A stretch of DNA of 64,000 bases from Niveispirillum irakense DSM 11586 (GCF_000429645.1 NZ_KE386934.1:558001-622000), one strand, 5' to 3'. Positions 39,491-48,403 are shown, counted from the stretch's first letter. Translations and numbers: made by a program. Notes: generated from the letters alone by a model not told the origin.

Positions 39491-40147
39491 ATGCCAGTCA
39501 AACCGGTCCTTTATGGTGCCAAGGGCTGTGGCTCCGCCGTGGTGGAAGCCGCCTTCACCTTACTGGGGGAGGGTTACGGTTATGTGGAAGCGGAGCCGTG
39601 GACGCCATCACCGGCGGTAGACGCATTACGCGCGGTGAACCCGCTGGTCCAAATCCCCACCCTGCGCCTGCCCGACGGCACGGTGATGACGGAATCGGTG
39701 GCCATCCTGCTCTGGCTGCTGGAGCGGCATCCCGGCGCGCTGGCCCCGGCACCGGGTGATCCCCTGCGCCCCACCTTCCTGCGCTGGCTGGTCTATCTGC
39801 CGGCTGCGATCTATCCCATGTATACGGTGGGGGACTTTTGTGACCGGTGGGTGCCGGGGGCCGATGCCCAGGCCGCGCTGAAGCAGGCCACCATCGATCG
39901 CACGCTGGCCTGCTGGCAGGCGATGGAAGCGGCGTTGAAGCCGCAACCCGGCGGCTGGGTTCTCGGCACGCCGGATTGGACCGTGTTGGACCTCTATATA
40001 TGTATGATGACGCATTGGCGGCCCCGCCGGCAGGCTATCGCCGCTGTTGCGCCCGGCATTGTCACTGTCGCGCGCAAGGTGGAGGCCGATCCGCGGCTGG
40101 CTGGTTTCTGGCAACGTCATTTCGGTGCCGGCTATGATGATCCGTGA
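39491..40147 (+). CDS. Glutathione S-transferase family protein
   Basis: 218 residues from ATG at 39491, which has a GGGGGG seven bases upstream; ATG 39485 lies inside the ribosome site. N-terminal thioredoxin-like fold (KPVLYGAKGCGSAVVEAAF, NPLVQIPTLRLPDGTVMTESVAILLWL, with the glutathione-binding Thr/Glu-Ser pair) and a helical C-terminal domain. Substrate unknown. Convergent with the Sel1 lipoprotein gene. Confidence 0.87.
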   Translation: MPVKPVLYGAKGCGSAVVEAAFTLLGEGYGYVEAEPWTPSPAVDALRAVNPLVQIPTLRLPDGTVMTESVAILLWLLERHPGALAPAPGDPLRPTFLRWLVYLPAAIYPMYTVGDFCDRWVPGADAQAALKQATIDRTLACWQAMEAALKPQPGGWVLGTPDWTVLDLYICMMTHWRPRRQAIAAVAPGIVTVARKVEADPRLAGFWQRHFGAGYDDP

Positions 40148-40180
40148 GACCGCAATCAACGGAGATACAACTCCCCCCCC

Positions 40181-41062
40181 CTATTGCGCGGTGGCCTGCA
40201 ATCCCTTCGCGGTGCCGCTGGTGCGATCAAAATAAAGCACGGCCTTCTGCCCGGAACTGTTGACCAGCACCAGCCTGTCCTTTTCCAGACCCTGCTCCCC
40301 CACCGGCTCCCGACCTTCCCGCTTCCAGCCAGGATAAAGGATATCCGCCACCGCCTCTTCCGCCGCCGCGGCCTTTGCATCGGTGGAAATGGCATCGGGC
40401 TCAAAGCGGACCGGATCATCCACACTGTCACCGCTGCCGGTCATGGCGGGAAGGTTGCGCTGGCGGCGCGTCACTTCCAGCAGCGTGCGATGTCCTTCCC
40501 GCACCCCTTCATGGCCAGCGCGGCGCGCCACGCTCAGCCAATAGACCGCCTGGCCAAAATGTTTCTCATACCGGTCAGGGTCGCGCGGGATCAGCCTTTC
40601 ACCCAGCGTGGCCGCCGCATCCGGATGGCCGCGCCGGGCCACAGCGACCAGATCGACCATCCCGCCCTGAATATCCTGCGCCATCCCCTCCCCCCGCATT
40701 TTGAACAAAGCCAGGGTGAAGGCGGCCTGGGCACTGCCCAGATCAGCGGCGCGGCGCAGCAGGGCGGCCGCCTGTGCCTTATCCATCGCCATTCCCTCGC
40801 CCTTGAAATAGCGTTTGGATTCCGCAATCAGCGGGGCAGCGGCTGGCGGTTCCGCCGGCGGGGTGATCAACCCTTCCATAGGCACATCGGCCATCTGTCC
40901 CGTCAGCGGCAGAAGCGGATCGGCGTCAGGTGCGGATGGGGTAAGGGTAACAGCGCCATTGGACGGCGTTGCCTGCCGGCTGGCACATCCGGTCAACGGC
41001 ACCAGCAGGAACAGGCAGCAGAGAAGGGTGCGGCAGGACATGGGGCCCCTGATTTCCGACAT
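40181..41062 (-). CDS. Sel1-repeat lipoprotein
   Basis: 293 residues from ATG at 41062 (AAAGGG precedes it); ATG 41041 is an alternative giving a shorter signal. Signal with lipobox LTGC, then a Pro-rich linker and about three Sel1-like helical repeats (YFKGEGMAMDKAQAAALLRRAADLGSAQAAF in part, MVDLVAVARRGHPDAAATLGE, AVYWLSVARRAGHEGVREG). Likely a periplasmic protein-interaction scaffold. C-terminal 90 residues unassigned. Confidence 0.83.
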   Translation of the reverse strand: MSEIRGPMSCRTLLCCLFLLVPLTGCASRQATPSNGAVTLTPSAPDADPLLPLTGQMADVPMEGLITPPAEPPAAAPLIAESKRYFKGEGMAMDKAQAAALLRRAADLGSAQAAFTLALFKMRGEGMAQDIQGGMVDLVAVARRGHPDAAATLGERLIPRDPDRYEKHFGQAVYWLSVARRAGHEGVREGHRTLLEVTRRQRNLPAMTGSGDSVDDPVRFEPDAISTDAKAAAAEEAVADILYPGWKREGREPVGEQGLEKDRLVLVNSSGQKAVLYFDRTSGTAKGLQATAQ

Positions 41063-41180
41063 CGCCCTTTCTTTGTGCCGCCGGACCAGCGGCCCTGTCA
41101 AATAAAGGGCGCAAGGGCGGATGGGCTTACCCGTTCGGGTAGTGCGGCGCCCAAGCAGGAATGGCACCCAAAAGACAAAG

Positions 41181-41215
41181 AAAAAGCCGGTGAACCAAGG
41201 GTCCACCGGCTTTTT
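41181..41215 (-). terminator. Terminator after tRNA-Pro
   Basis: Perfect 12-base stem AAAAAGCCGGTG / CACCGGCTTTTT (41181-41192 with 41204-41215), ending in T on the minus strand just beyond the tRNA. It can work in both directions. Confidence 0.85.
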
Positions 41216-41217
41216 AC

Positions 41218-41294
41218 TGGTCGGAGTAAGAGGATTCGAACCTCCGGCCTCTGCCTCCCGAAAGCAGCGCTCTACCAGGCTGAGCTATACTCCG
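41218..41294 (-). tRNA. tRNA-Pro (CGG)
   Basis: 77 bases on the minus strand including an encoded CCA. Acceptor CGGAGTA pairs with TACTCCG; D arm GCTCAGCCTGGTAGAGC; anticodon loop TTCGGGA gives anticodon CGG; T arm contains GGTTCGAATCC. Confidence 0.97.
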
Positions 41295-41444
41295 TCATGT
41301 CCGCCTCGGTGCCGTTCGTCTGGCGCCCCGTGGCGTGGGCGGGTGTATAGCGCTATCCCCGACTGGCTGCAAGCACTTGATGCAGGTTTTTCCAAAAAAC
41401 TGAACGCATGGCAGATGCGCAGGCCTATCACGTTGAAAACAAAC

Positions 41445-41473
41445 AAAAAGGCCGGGCGTTTCCACCCGGCCTT
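41445..41473 (-). terminator. Terminator after the polyprenyl synthase gene
   Basis: On the minus strand: stem AGGCCGGG / CCCGGCCT with an eight-base loop and then TTTTTG, 27 bases past the stop. Confidence 0.85.
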
Positions 41474-41499
41474 CTCATATCGCTCCTAAGCGGGACTGA

Positions 41500-42522
41500 T
41501 CAGTAATCGCGGTTGACCACGAATTCCAGCACGTCCAGCAGGGCGCGCTTCACGGGGCTGGCCGGGAACAGGCCCAGCGCATCCCGGGCGACGGAAACAT
41601 AATGGCGGGCCCGCTCCACGCTGTCGCGCAGGGCATTATGCCTGGCCATCAGCTCGATCGCATGATCCAGATCGCCGTCCTGCTGCTCCATATCTTCCAT
41701 GGTGCGGCGCCAGAAGGCCCGTTCCTCGTCCGTGCCCCGGCGGAAAGCCAGCACGACCGGCAGGGTGATCTTGCCTTCCCGGAAATCGTCGCCCACCGTC
41801 TTGCCCAGACGGGCCTGGGCGGCGGAATAATCCAGCACATCATCGACAAGCTGGAAGGCGATGCCGAGATTGAGGCCGAAGCTGCGCAGCGCCTCCTCCT
41901 CCGCAGCCGGGCGGTCGGCGACGACGGCACCGATGCGGCAGGCGGCGGCGAACAGTTCCGCCGTCTTGGCCTTGATCACCTCAAGATAGGCTTCCTCGCT
42001 CGTCTCCGTATCGTTGGAGGTGGTGAGCTGAAGCACCTCCCCTTCCGCGATGACGGCCGAGGCGTTGGACAGGATGCGCAGCACATCCAGCGACCCATCC
42101 TCCACCATCACCTGGAAGGCGCGGGCGAACAGGAAATCCCCGACCAGGACCGAGGATTTATTGCCGAACACGGCATTGGCGCTGGCCTGACCGCGGCGCA
42201 GGTCGCTTTCATCCACCACATCATCATGCAGCAGGGTGGCAGTGTGGATGAATTCCACGCACGCCGCCAGCGGCTTATGCCGGTCGCCCTTGTAACCGCA
42301 GAGATTGGCGGCCGCCAGCGTCAGCACCGGGCGCAACCGCTTGCCACCGCTGGCAACCAGATATCCCGCCAGTTGGGGAATCAGCGCCACAGGGGAATGC
42401 ATGCGGGCGACGATCAGTTCATTCACATCGACCAGATCATCGGCAACCAGCGCCACCAGTTGGTCGAGCGCGTCCGAGCCCGGCTTGCGCCGCTTGGGGT
42501 CAAGGGTGGTCACGGTGGCCAC
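41500..42522 (-). CDS. ispB: Polyprenyl (octaprenyl/decaprenyl) diphosphate synthase
   Basis: 340 residues from a GTG at 42522; a GTG at 42513 is also possible, while the longer open frame upstream looks non-coding. A trans-prenyltransferase making the ubiquinone side chain. First Asp-rich motif LLHDDVVDESDLRRG, second QLVDDVLDYS, and GGKRLRPVL for the IPP site. Divergent DUF2007 and TrmN6 genes follow the usual alphaproteobacterial order. Chain length cannot be read, so octa- or decaprenyl remains open. Confidence 0.92.
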   Translation of the reverse strand: MATVTTLDPKRRKPGSDALDQLVALVADDLVDVNELIVARMHSPVALIPQLAGYLVASGGKRLRPVLTLAAANLCGYKGDRHKPLAACVEFIHTATLLHDDVVDESDLRRGQASANAVFGNKSSVLVGDFLFARAFQVMVEDGSLDVLRILSNASAVIAEGEVLQLTTSNDTETSEEAYLEVIKAKTAELFAAACRIGAVVADRPAAEEEALRSFGLNLGIAFQLVDDVLDYSAAQARLGKTVGDDFREGKITLPVVLAFRRGTDEERAFWRRTMEDMEQQDGDLDHAIELMARHNALRDSVERARHYVSVARDALGLFPASPVKRALLDVLEFVVNRDY

Positions 42523-42688
42523 GGATCGGGTACTCCATACCAGGACAGGCGGGAACGGGCCCGCATGATTGACGGACCGTTGATCGCAGGGGAGCATAGC
42601 GGGGGAGCCGCCGGGGTCAAGGCCCGCGCGCGACCGCCACCGGCATGACCGCCCTGCCACGATGGACATATATAAGAAAGAAGTGGCG

Positions 42689-42913
42689 ATGAAGGAACTG
42701 ATGCGAAGCAACAACCCGGTGGAGATTGCTTATGCCCAGGCCTTGCTGGCAGATTCGGGCATCGGCTGTGTGCTGCTGGACCAGCATGCCGCCGCCCTGG
42801 ATGGCAGCATCGGCGCCCTGCCCCGGCGGCTTTGCGTCGGCGATGATGATCTGGCGGAGGCGCAGACATTGCTGCGCGACGCCGGGTTGATCAATAAGGA
42901 GGGGCCACAGTGA
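42689..42913 (+). CDS. DUF2007 family small protein
   Basis: 74 residues from ATG at 42689 (KELMRSNNPVEIAYAQALLADSGIGCVLLDQ). Single ferredoxin-like DUF2007 domain (putative signal-transducing), ending AQTLLRDAGLI. An in-frame ATG at 42662 would add nine residues. Co-directional with the methyltransferase gene 46 bases downstream, the usual pairing next to ispB. Confidence 0.85.
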   Translation: MKELMRSNNPVEIAYAQALLADSGIGCVLLDQHAAALDGSIGALPRRLCVGDDDLAEAQTLLRDAGLINKEGPQ

Positions 42914-42959
42914 CAGGGCTGATTCTGGGACGCCACATCCTATATCTATATGCCGGTGA

Positions 42960-43736
42960 ATGATAATGGTGGATGAAGATGCCGCACCCGTGGCCCTGCT
43001 GGGTGGGCGGGTGACGCTGTATCTGCCGGCGAAGGGCTATCGTGCCGCCATCGACCCGGTTTTACTCGCAGCATCTATCCCGGCTGAACCGGGGCAGCGG
43101 GTGCTGGACCTGGGGTGCGGGGCCGGCGCCGCCCTGCTGTGCCTGGCCGCGCGCTGCCCCTCGATCAGCCTGACAGGGCTGGACATCCAGGCAGAGGCGT
43201 TGCGCTGGGCACAGCAGGGCATTGCGGCGGGCGGCTGGGCAGATCGCGCCGCGCTGATACAGGGCGACGTGGCACAGATTGCCGATAGCGGCCTTTCCCC
43301 TAACAGTTTCGATCATGTGATGACCAATCCGCCTTTCTGGGAAGCGGGCCGGCACAGCCCCTCCCCCCGTGCCGGCAAGGCCGCCAGCCATGGTGAGGGA
43401 GGGGCCGACCTTGCCGCCTTCATCCAGGCGGGCTTGCGCCTGTTGAAAAGCGGGGGCAGCCTCAGCGTAATTTTCCCTGCCGAACGGCTGGCGACCTTAC
43501 TGACGCTGATGGAGGGGCGGTTTGGGGATATCGCCGTCTTCCCGCTCTGGCCGCGCGCGGGTGTGGCGGCGAAGCGGGTGGTTGTCCAGGGACGGCGCGA
43601 CCGACGCTCCCCCCTGCGCCTGCTGCCCGGTCTGGTACTGCATGCGGATGGTGCGGATTACACAGCCGAAGCCGAAGCCATTCTGCGTCATGGAGAGGGG
43701 CTTCACCTGGGCCCTGGCCCCGCCGGCGGGCGATGA
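42960..43736 (+). CDS. tRNA1(Val) (adenine37-N6)-methyltransferase-like protein (TrmN6)
   Basis: 258 residues. Class I SAM methyltransferase: motif I VLDLGCGAGAALLCLAAR, acidic GLDIQAEAL, and the N6-adenine motif NPPFWEAG. The N-terminal LLGGRVTLYLPAKGYRAAIDPVLLAA is typical of TrmN6. It ends five bases from the convergent solute-binding gene. Confidence 0.88.
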   Translation: MIMVDEDAAPVALLGGRVTLYLPAKGYRAAIDPVLLAASIPAEPGQRVLDLGCGAGAALLCLAARCPSISLTGLDIQAEALRWAQQGIAAGGWADRAALIQGDVAQIADSGLSPNSFDHVMTNPPFWEAGRHSPSPRAGKAASHGEGGADLAAFIQAGLRLLKSGGSLSVIFPAERLATLLTLMEGRFGDIAVFPLWPRAGVAAKRVVVQGRRDRRSPLRLLPGLVLHADGADYTAEAEAILRHGEGLHLGPGPAGGR

Positions 43737-43740
43737 GGGA

Positions 43741-44520
43741 TTAATTGGTGCGGACATAAAGCTGGGGGATCGCCGCCAGCGTGCCATCAAGACGCATCGA
43801 TTCCACCGCCGCCGCCAGAGCCTTGACATAGGCCGGGTCACATTGCAGCGAACAGCCCAGATAGATAGAATCCACCTGGATCACATCACCAACGATCAGC
43901 GGTTCGGTATGGCCCTCGCCCTGCCACCGCCATTGCGCCTGGAAACCGCTGGTGAACCACGCATCGCCCCGCCCCATCCGCAGCATATAGGGTTCGTTCA
44001 TCCCCATCGGCACCGATATGATCAGGTGGAGCGGATAATTGGCATCTTTCAATGCCTGTTCGGGGGCGCTGCCGGCAGCAACGATGATACGCACCCCAAG
44101 GGCGCGGGCCTGGTCCAACGTATCAACCCGGTGCTTCAGGCTGACCAGCACCCGCTCCACCGACAATAGAGGAGCGATCCAGGTAAAATCGGCCTCGCGC
44201 GACGGCAACCGCGTGAGCGGAACGATCAGCGTGTCCTTGGCGGCAGAGCCAGTTTCCTTGACCCGCTTCCAGGGCATGAAGGTGATATGCGGCACCAGTC
44301 CCGCGCGGCGAACCGCTTCCACCACCATATCCAGCACGATGCCACGGCGGGCCGGCTCCTCCAGCACAAGCGGGGGAATTTCAGAAGCCATGATGCTAAT
44401 CGCTGCTTCCTGGCCTCGTGCAGGCACAGCAAGAGACCCCATCACCAGGAGTGACAGGGCGGGGACGCAGAGCCGGCGCACAAGGGAATGATGCCGTGCA
44501 ACCATACCTTCACGTTGCAT
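43741..44520 (-). CDS. Periplasmic solute-binding protein family 3 (amino-acid type), no transporter nearby
   Basis: 259 residues with a signal peptide (LCVPALSLLVMGSLAVPARGQ) and a SBP_bac_3 fold (EIPPLVLEEPARRGIVLDMVVEAVRRAGL; FTWIAPLLSVERVLVSL). No permease or ATPase gene is adjacent, so it may be a sensor-like or orphan binding protein. It is inserted inverted between trmN6 and the S49 peptidase, which I would expect side by side in this clade. Confidence 0.85.
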   Translation of the reverse strand: MQREGMVARHHSLVRRLCVPALSLLVMGSLAVPARGQEAAISIMASEIPPLVLEEPARRGIVLDMVVEAVRRAGLVPHITFMPWKRVKETGSAAKDTLIVPLTRLPSREADFTWIAPLLSVERVLVSLKHRVDTLDQARALGVRIIVAAGSAPEQALKDANYPLHLIISVPMGMNEPYMLRMGRGDAWFTSGFQAQWRWQGEGHTEPLIVGDVIQVDSIYLGCSLQCDPAYVKALAAAVESMRLDGTLAAIPQLYVRTN

Positions 44521-44641
44521 AGGCTTTTCCGCCCCGTCAACCGGGCAAAGAGCGCGGAAGTATGGCCCGCCCCTTTCGCAGCCCCGAACCAGCCCCTATT
44601 TAGAATGAAGTCATTTTCCCAGAACAAGGCCGCCACCCCCC

Positions 44642-45478
44642 ATGCTGATCCGCCGTATCGCCAAACTGGCCGGTGCCTCTGTGCCGCCGATCGTGTCCGC
44701 CATCCGGTTGTCCGGGGTGATCAGCGCCCAGGGCACCGCGCGGCGCGGATTGTCGATGGAGCATCTGGCCGACCCGATTGAGCGCGCCTTTGCCCCGCCG
44801 GATGTGTCGGCCGTGGTGCTGCTGGTCAATTCGCCGGGCGGGTCGCCGGTGCAATCCTCCCTGATCGCCGGCCGCATCCGCGCCTTGTCGCAGGAAAAAT
44901 CAGTGCCCGTGCTGGCCTTTGTGGAAGATGTGGCGGCGTCGGGCGGCTATTGGCTGGCGTGCGCGGCGGATGAAATCGTGGCCGATCCCGCCTCCATCGT
45001 CGGGTCCATTGGCGTGGTGTCCGCCGGTTTCGGCTTCACCGACCTGATCGCCAAGATCGGGGTGGAACGCCGCGTCCACACCTCTGGCACGTCCAAGGCG
45101 ATGCTGGACCCGTTCCGCCCGGAACGGCCCGACGATGTGGCCCATCTGGAAGCCCTGCAGGCCGAGGTGCATGAAGGGTTCAAGCAATGGGTCCGCCAGC
45201 GGCGCGGTGCCCGGCTGGACGGCAAGGACGAGGCGGAACTGTTCAACGGTGCCTTCTGGTCCGGTGCCCGTGCGCTGGAACTGGGGCTGGTGGACCGGCT
45301 GGGCGATGTGCGGTCGGTGATGCGGGAACGGTTTGGCGAGAAGGTACGCATCCATGTGGTAAACCCGACCAAGCGACCGGGGATTGGCCGGCTGATCGGG
45401 CTGGATACCGCCACCCTGGCCGAAGGGGCGCTGGATCTGGCCTCGGAACGCACGGCCTTCGCCCGGTTCGGCCTCTGA
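44642..45478 (+). CDS. S49 family peptidase (SohB/SppA-like)
   Basis: 278 residues with one ClpP-like S49 domain. Nucleophile S100 in DVAASGGYW and general-base K152 in TSKAMLDPF form the Ser-Lys dyad; VLLVNSPGGSP is the oxyanion region. The N-terminus has no clear membrane anchor. Members cleave signal peptides or membrane-inserted fragments. Followed by the small zinc-ribbon gene as usual. Confidence 0.92.
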   Translation: MLIRRIAKLAGASVPPIVSAIRLSGVISAQGTARRGLSMEHLADPIERAFAPPDVSAVVLLVNSPGGSPVQSSLIAGRIRALSQEKSVPVLAFVEDVAASGGYWLACAADEIVADPASIVGSIGVVSAGFGFTDLIAKIGVERRVHTSGTSKAMLDPFRPERPDDVAHLEALQAEVHEGFKQWVRQRRGARLDGKDEAELFNGAFWSGARALELGLVDRLGDVRSVMRERFGEKVRIHVVNPTKRPGIGRLIGLDTATLAEGALDLASERTAFARFGL

Positions 45479-45576
45479 CGCTTCGGGCCTTAAGGCTGCG
45501 ACCTTTTAAGGCTTTCCTGCCGCCGCCCTATTTTGGTCTTGGCACCGGGGCGGCGGATCGCCATTCTCGCGGGATC

Positions 45577-45831
45577 ATGCTGTCCTTGACCAAACTCATC
45601 ACCCTGATCGGCATTCTTGCCATCGTCTGGTTCGGCTTTCGCCTGGTGGGCAAGCTGCAACGCCAACGCGCCGACGCCCTGCGCCGCGCCGGCGGCAAAG
45701 ACGCCAGCCCCAAAGGCAACCGCACCCCGCCGAAAGCCAGCTCCGCCGAAGACATGGTGAAATGCCCGACCTGCGGCGTCTATATCCCCGCCGACGCGAA
45801 GAAATGCGGGACGCCGGGCTGCCGGCAGTGA
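45577..45831 (+). CDS. Small membrane protein with C-terminal zinc ribbon (PP0621-like)
   Basis: 84 residues from ATG at 45577: an N-terminal membrane helix (LITLIGILAIVWFGFRLVG), a basic linker and a C-terminal CPTCGVYIPADAKKCGTPGC with four cysteines. I recall the same architecture (helix plus EDMVKCxxCGVxxP) in the PP0621 family. Function unknown. A 645-base frame upstream is only an extension over the S49 gene. Confidence 0.8.
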   Translation: MLSLTKLITLIGILAIVWFGFRLVGKLQRQRADALRRAGGKDASPKGNRTPPKASSAEDMVKCPTCGVYIPADAKKCGTPGCRQ

Positions 45832-45934
45832 GGGGCGAAAGGCTTGCGGGGCCAACGGTGACCTTTGCCATAGGCTATGGGAATCGCATTTCGTTGTCCG
45901 CAAATCACAATCGTTAAATTGCGGAGACTTAAGG

Positions 45935-46051
45935 ATGAAATCAATATTTTATTGGTCCTGGCCCGCCCTCCTGCTGACGGTTGGCATTATCGGACAATCA
46001 ATGTCTGAAAACGTCAATCGCGCAGGAAATTATCTACGTTCAGTTTCTTGA
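45935..46051 (+). CDS. Candidate small membrane peptide (38 residues)
   Basis: ATG at 45935 preceded by GGAGACTTAAGG. It encodes a 38-residue peptide with one hydrophobic helix (YWSWPALLLTVGIIGQS) and a short polar tail. Its 3' end overlaps the convergent nuclease gene by 22 bases at the left boundary of the AT-rich islet. It could be a complete small protein or the 5' part of a native gene cut by the islet. Not recognised. Confidence 0.4.
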   Translation: MKSIFYWSWPALLLTVGIIGQSMSENVNRAGNYLRSVS

Positions 46052-46800
46052 CTTAAGATAGCGCGTAGTAATTCCAGGAGTTCAACACGATCTAGACGCG
46101 CGGAAGCGGCTCGAAGCAGATAGTTGAAATCGATGAGAAGTGCTACATTACGTCGCGGATTAAGAAAAAGTATTTCCGACCAAATTTCATCATCAGTTTC
46201 AATAGATCGCGCATATTTTAGAAGCCAATACATTATAACTTGTCGGAAATCACCAGATCCAAAATTTCGCTCTGTATGCTTTACCTCAATCAACATCGAT
46301 CCAAGCGCAAAATCACCATTTCCCGACGCGATCCATCCGAGGCCTGGGATTACAGGGCTTTGTTCTAGCGCCACATTTGGTCGCTGGGCTTTCACACTGG
46401 CCAACATCGAATTAAGATTTCGCGCCGCATGCTCTGCGATCACAATATCTTCTTCTTTTAAAGTTTTCGGTATACAGGCGTCGTAATGGTGGCTCTGGCG
46501 TTGGGAAGCAAGCCGCAGATACTTATCCCAATCTTCGACCACATCACCACGAAGCATCCCTTCTGCGCGCACGACGGACAATTCGAACAACATCGCTTTT
46601 TGCAATTGGGTTTGTCCAATTATCGACTCTGGAATTGCTATAATGTTTTTGAACGAAAACATTCTCTTGTTTAGGGAAGAAACTAGTCCGCCGGTTAATG
46701 TCGGAAACAGCACATCAAGGACGCCAGGAATATCCCGAGCGACAGTTCGTGGATCTTTGCGCGGGAGACGATTAATTTGCATTCTTGGCCCAACTCTCAT
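46030..46800 (-). CDS. PD-(D/E)XK nuclease paired with a reverse transcriptase
   Basis: 256 residues from ATG at 46800 (ATG 46782 possible). The core reads D163 (SGNGDFALG), then E172-V-K174 (MLIEVKHT), the D-x8-ExK order of the PD-(D/E)XK fold, and Q187-xxx-Y191 (FRQVIMYWLL), the QxxxY motif of RecB-like members. It overlaps the reverse transcriptase stop (46772) by 29 bases (11 from the internal ATG), indicating translational coupling. Base composition is clearly AT-richer than its neighbours. Together they look like a two-gene anti-phage unit. The nuclease function is inferred from motifs. Confidence 0.75.
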   Translation of the reverse strand: MRVGPRMQINRLPRKDPRTVARDIPGVLDVLFPTLTGGLVSSLNKRMFSFKNIIAIPESIIGQTQLQKAMLFELSVVRAEGMLRGDVVEDWDKYLRLASQRQSHHYDACIPKTLKEEDIVIAEHAARNLNSMLASVKAQRPNVALEQSPVIPGLGWIASGNGDFALGSMLIEVKHTERNFGSGDFRQVIMYWLLKYARSIETDDEIWSEILFLNPRRNVALLIDFNYLLRAASARLDRVELLELLRAILSQETERR

Positions 46801-48403
46801 AAATGGCAGAAAAACTCAGAGATTGTTCTGTTTCGAAGCCAAGCTTCCAAGATTGTGCAAGAGATGCACGCAACTGATCTCGCGCTTTTATACCCTCATC
46901 ACCAAAAGAACCGGCAGCGAGCCATACCATACGCTGTTCATCTAGCCCCAGATTGGCCCATTGGTTGCGAACACGAGTGAAGTTTGCACGATCCCGCCAG
47001 TGCCTCCAACAGTCAATACAGCCTCGCTTCACTGCTGAAGACGATGTACTGTCATATGTCCTCCTCACGAAGCTGCCGCGTGTCTCGGTCCTTACAAACC
47101 GGATCGCACGCAGAAAATGGAGGAGATTGGCCTCGGGAACTAGAAGATGCGGCGCAGCCTCTGGGATTTTATCCAACAGAGCATCAAGTTTAGAAAATAT
47201 CGTATTAAAATCTTGTTGAGAGCGGACAGCGTAAACGCCACGCATGATCTTGGACCATGATGCTCGGAACGAGTCCAAATTTTTGGCGTCAAGTAGGGTA
47301 GCACATAATTGCTCAGCAATCTTTGGATCTTGGAACTTCAGAGCTCGACCAATTTGAGCAACGACAAATGCGTCCGGCTGAGATTTTTCCAGTTCTAGAT
47401 CAAGCAGAAAAGAAATATCAACTTGATCAAGTGACTGCTTTAGCCTTTCATAATCACTTATTGCATTATCCGAGTATGGGTCAAAATGTAGATCAATTTC
47501 ACGAAGAACAGAGGTGGAATCCAAGCCAATTCCAATTTGATTTTCTGTAAAATCCCTATAATGCTTAGCGCTGAGAAACGTCGTTTTGCTGCGGTTCAAC
47601 GACAAACCATAGTCCGCAAGGGCGTGAGACAGCACAGACAACGCCTCATATGCCTTCTGTTGCGACCTACAGATCAACGTAAAGTCATCTACGTAGCGGT
47701 GCCATATTAGGCCGGCGTCAGAGAGCGACTGGTCAATTGGGGTCATCATGACCTCTGCAAGCACACGAGCGCATTGTCCGCCAACAGGCAAGCCGAACGA
47801 ACGACCTGCCGCAAGCTTATTCAAAATCCGATCAATCTGAAGCGCAATAGTTGAACTATCAGCCGCTAGATCTTTTACTACATTTTCAAGCCTATGGTGG
47901 TAAATATGCTCATAAAAACTTGCGATGTCCGTTTGAACAACGACAGCTTGGTTATCTGCTAAAATATCTTCTTTAAGCGTCGCCTCCTTATATGAGCGCC
48001 ATGAGCGTGTTCGATCAAAAAAATCCTTTTCATTACTGCTGAGACGATACGAATGTGCTCGAAAAGCTCGCTTGCACTCATTTGCCTCAGCGAGAGCCAA
48101 CCCCAAACCATTCAAGTAAAGGTTCCAGAACGGATGTATCTTAGCGGTTATCCGAAAGCCATGTGAACCCGACGGCACAAGCAATCGCTCAGAAGTAATT
48201 GTGAGGCCATTCATAAAATTTAATGGCCTCCCAAAACTTCCACTATCCACTTTTCGAAAAAAATTTATACAAATATCTGCAAGTTTTTCAGCGCTTTCCT
48301 TTATAAAAGTGGCGTCTATATCGTATGGAATTGTGTCATTTTCGCCACTTTGGCCAATTTCTAAAGCCGCACGTAGAAAATGTCTTTTCTCGACTTTTAC
48401 CAT
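46772..48403 (-). CDS. Reverse transcriptase, defence-type (Abi/UG-like, YVDD)
   Basis: 543 residues from ATG at 48403; a TTG seven codons earlier is a weaker alternative. Residue numbers here follow the TTG start. The RT palm carries motif A D166 (VQTDIASFYEHI), motif B 211-227 (GLPVGGQCARVLAEVMM) and motif C Y244-V-D-D247 (HRYVDDF). After the palm comes an alpha-helical C-terminal region of about 250 residues with CIDCWRHWRDRANF. No maturase X domain or HNH endonuclease is seen, so it is not a group II intron RT, and no msr/msd is evident. It resembles the UG/Abi class of defence RTs. It is co-transcribed with a PD-(D/E)XK nuclease. Low GC and unusual codon use mark horizontal transfer. Confidence 0.85.
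   Translation of the reverse strand: MVKVEKRHFLRAALEIGQSGENDTIPYDIDATFIKESAEKLADICINFFRKVDSGSFGRPLNFMNGLTITSERLLVPSGSHGFRITAKIHPFWNLYLNGLGLALAEANECKRAFRAHSYRLSSNEKDFFDRTRSWRSYKEATLKEDILADNQAVVVQTDIASFYEHIYHHRLENVVKDLAADSSTIALQIDRILNKLAAGRSFGLPVGGQCARVLAEVMMTPIDQSLSDAGLIWHRYVDDFTLICRSQQKAYEALSVLSHALADYGLSLNRSKTTFLSAKHYRDFTENQIGIGLDSTSVLREIDLHFDPYSDNAISDYERLKQSLDQVDISFLLDLELEKSQPDAFVVAQIGRALKFQDPKIAEQLCATLLDAKNLDSFRASWSKIMRGVYAVRSQQDFNTIFSKLDALLDKIPEAAPHLLVPEANLLHFLRAIRFVRTETRGSFVRRTYDSTSSSAVKRGCIDCWRHWRDRANFTRVRNQWANLGLDEQRMVWLAAGSFGDEGIKARDQLRASLAQSWKLGFETEQSLSFSAIYESWAKNAN

Noticed and set aside
42523..42714. N-terminal extension of the polyprenyl synthase
   Set aside because: It overlaps the promoter area of the divergent DUF2007 gene and has no family similarity; GTG at 42522 gives a normal-length enzyme.
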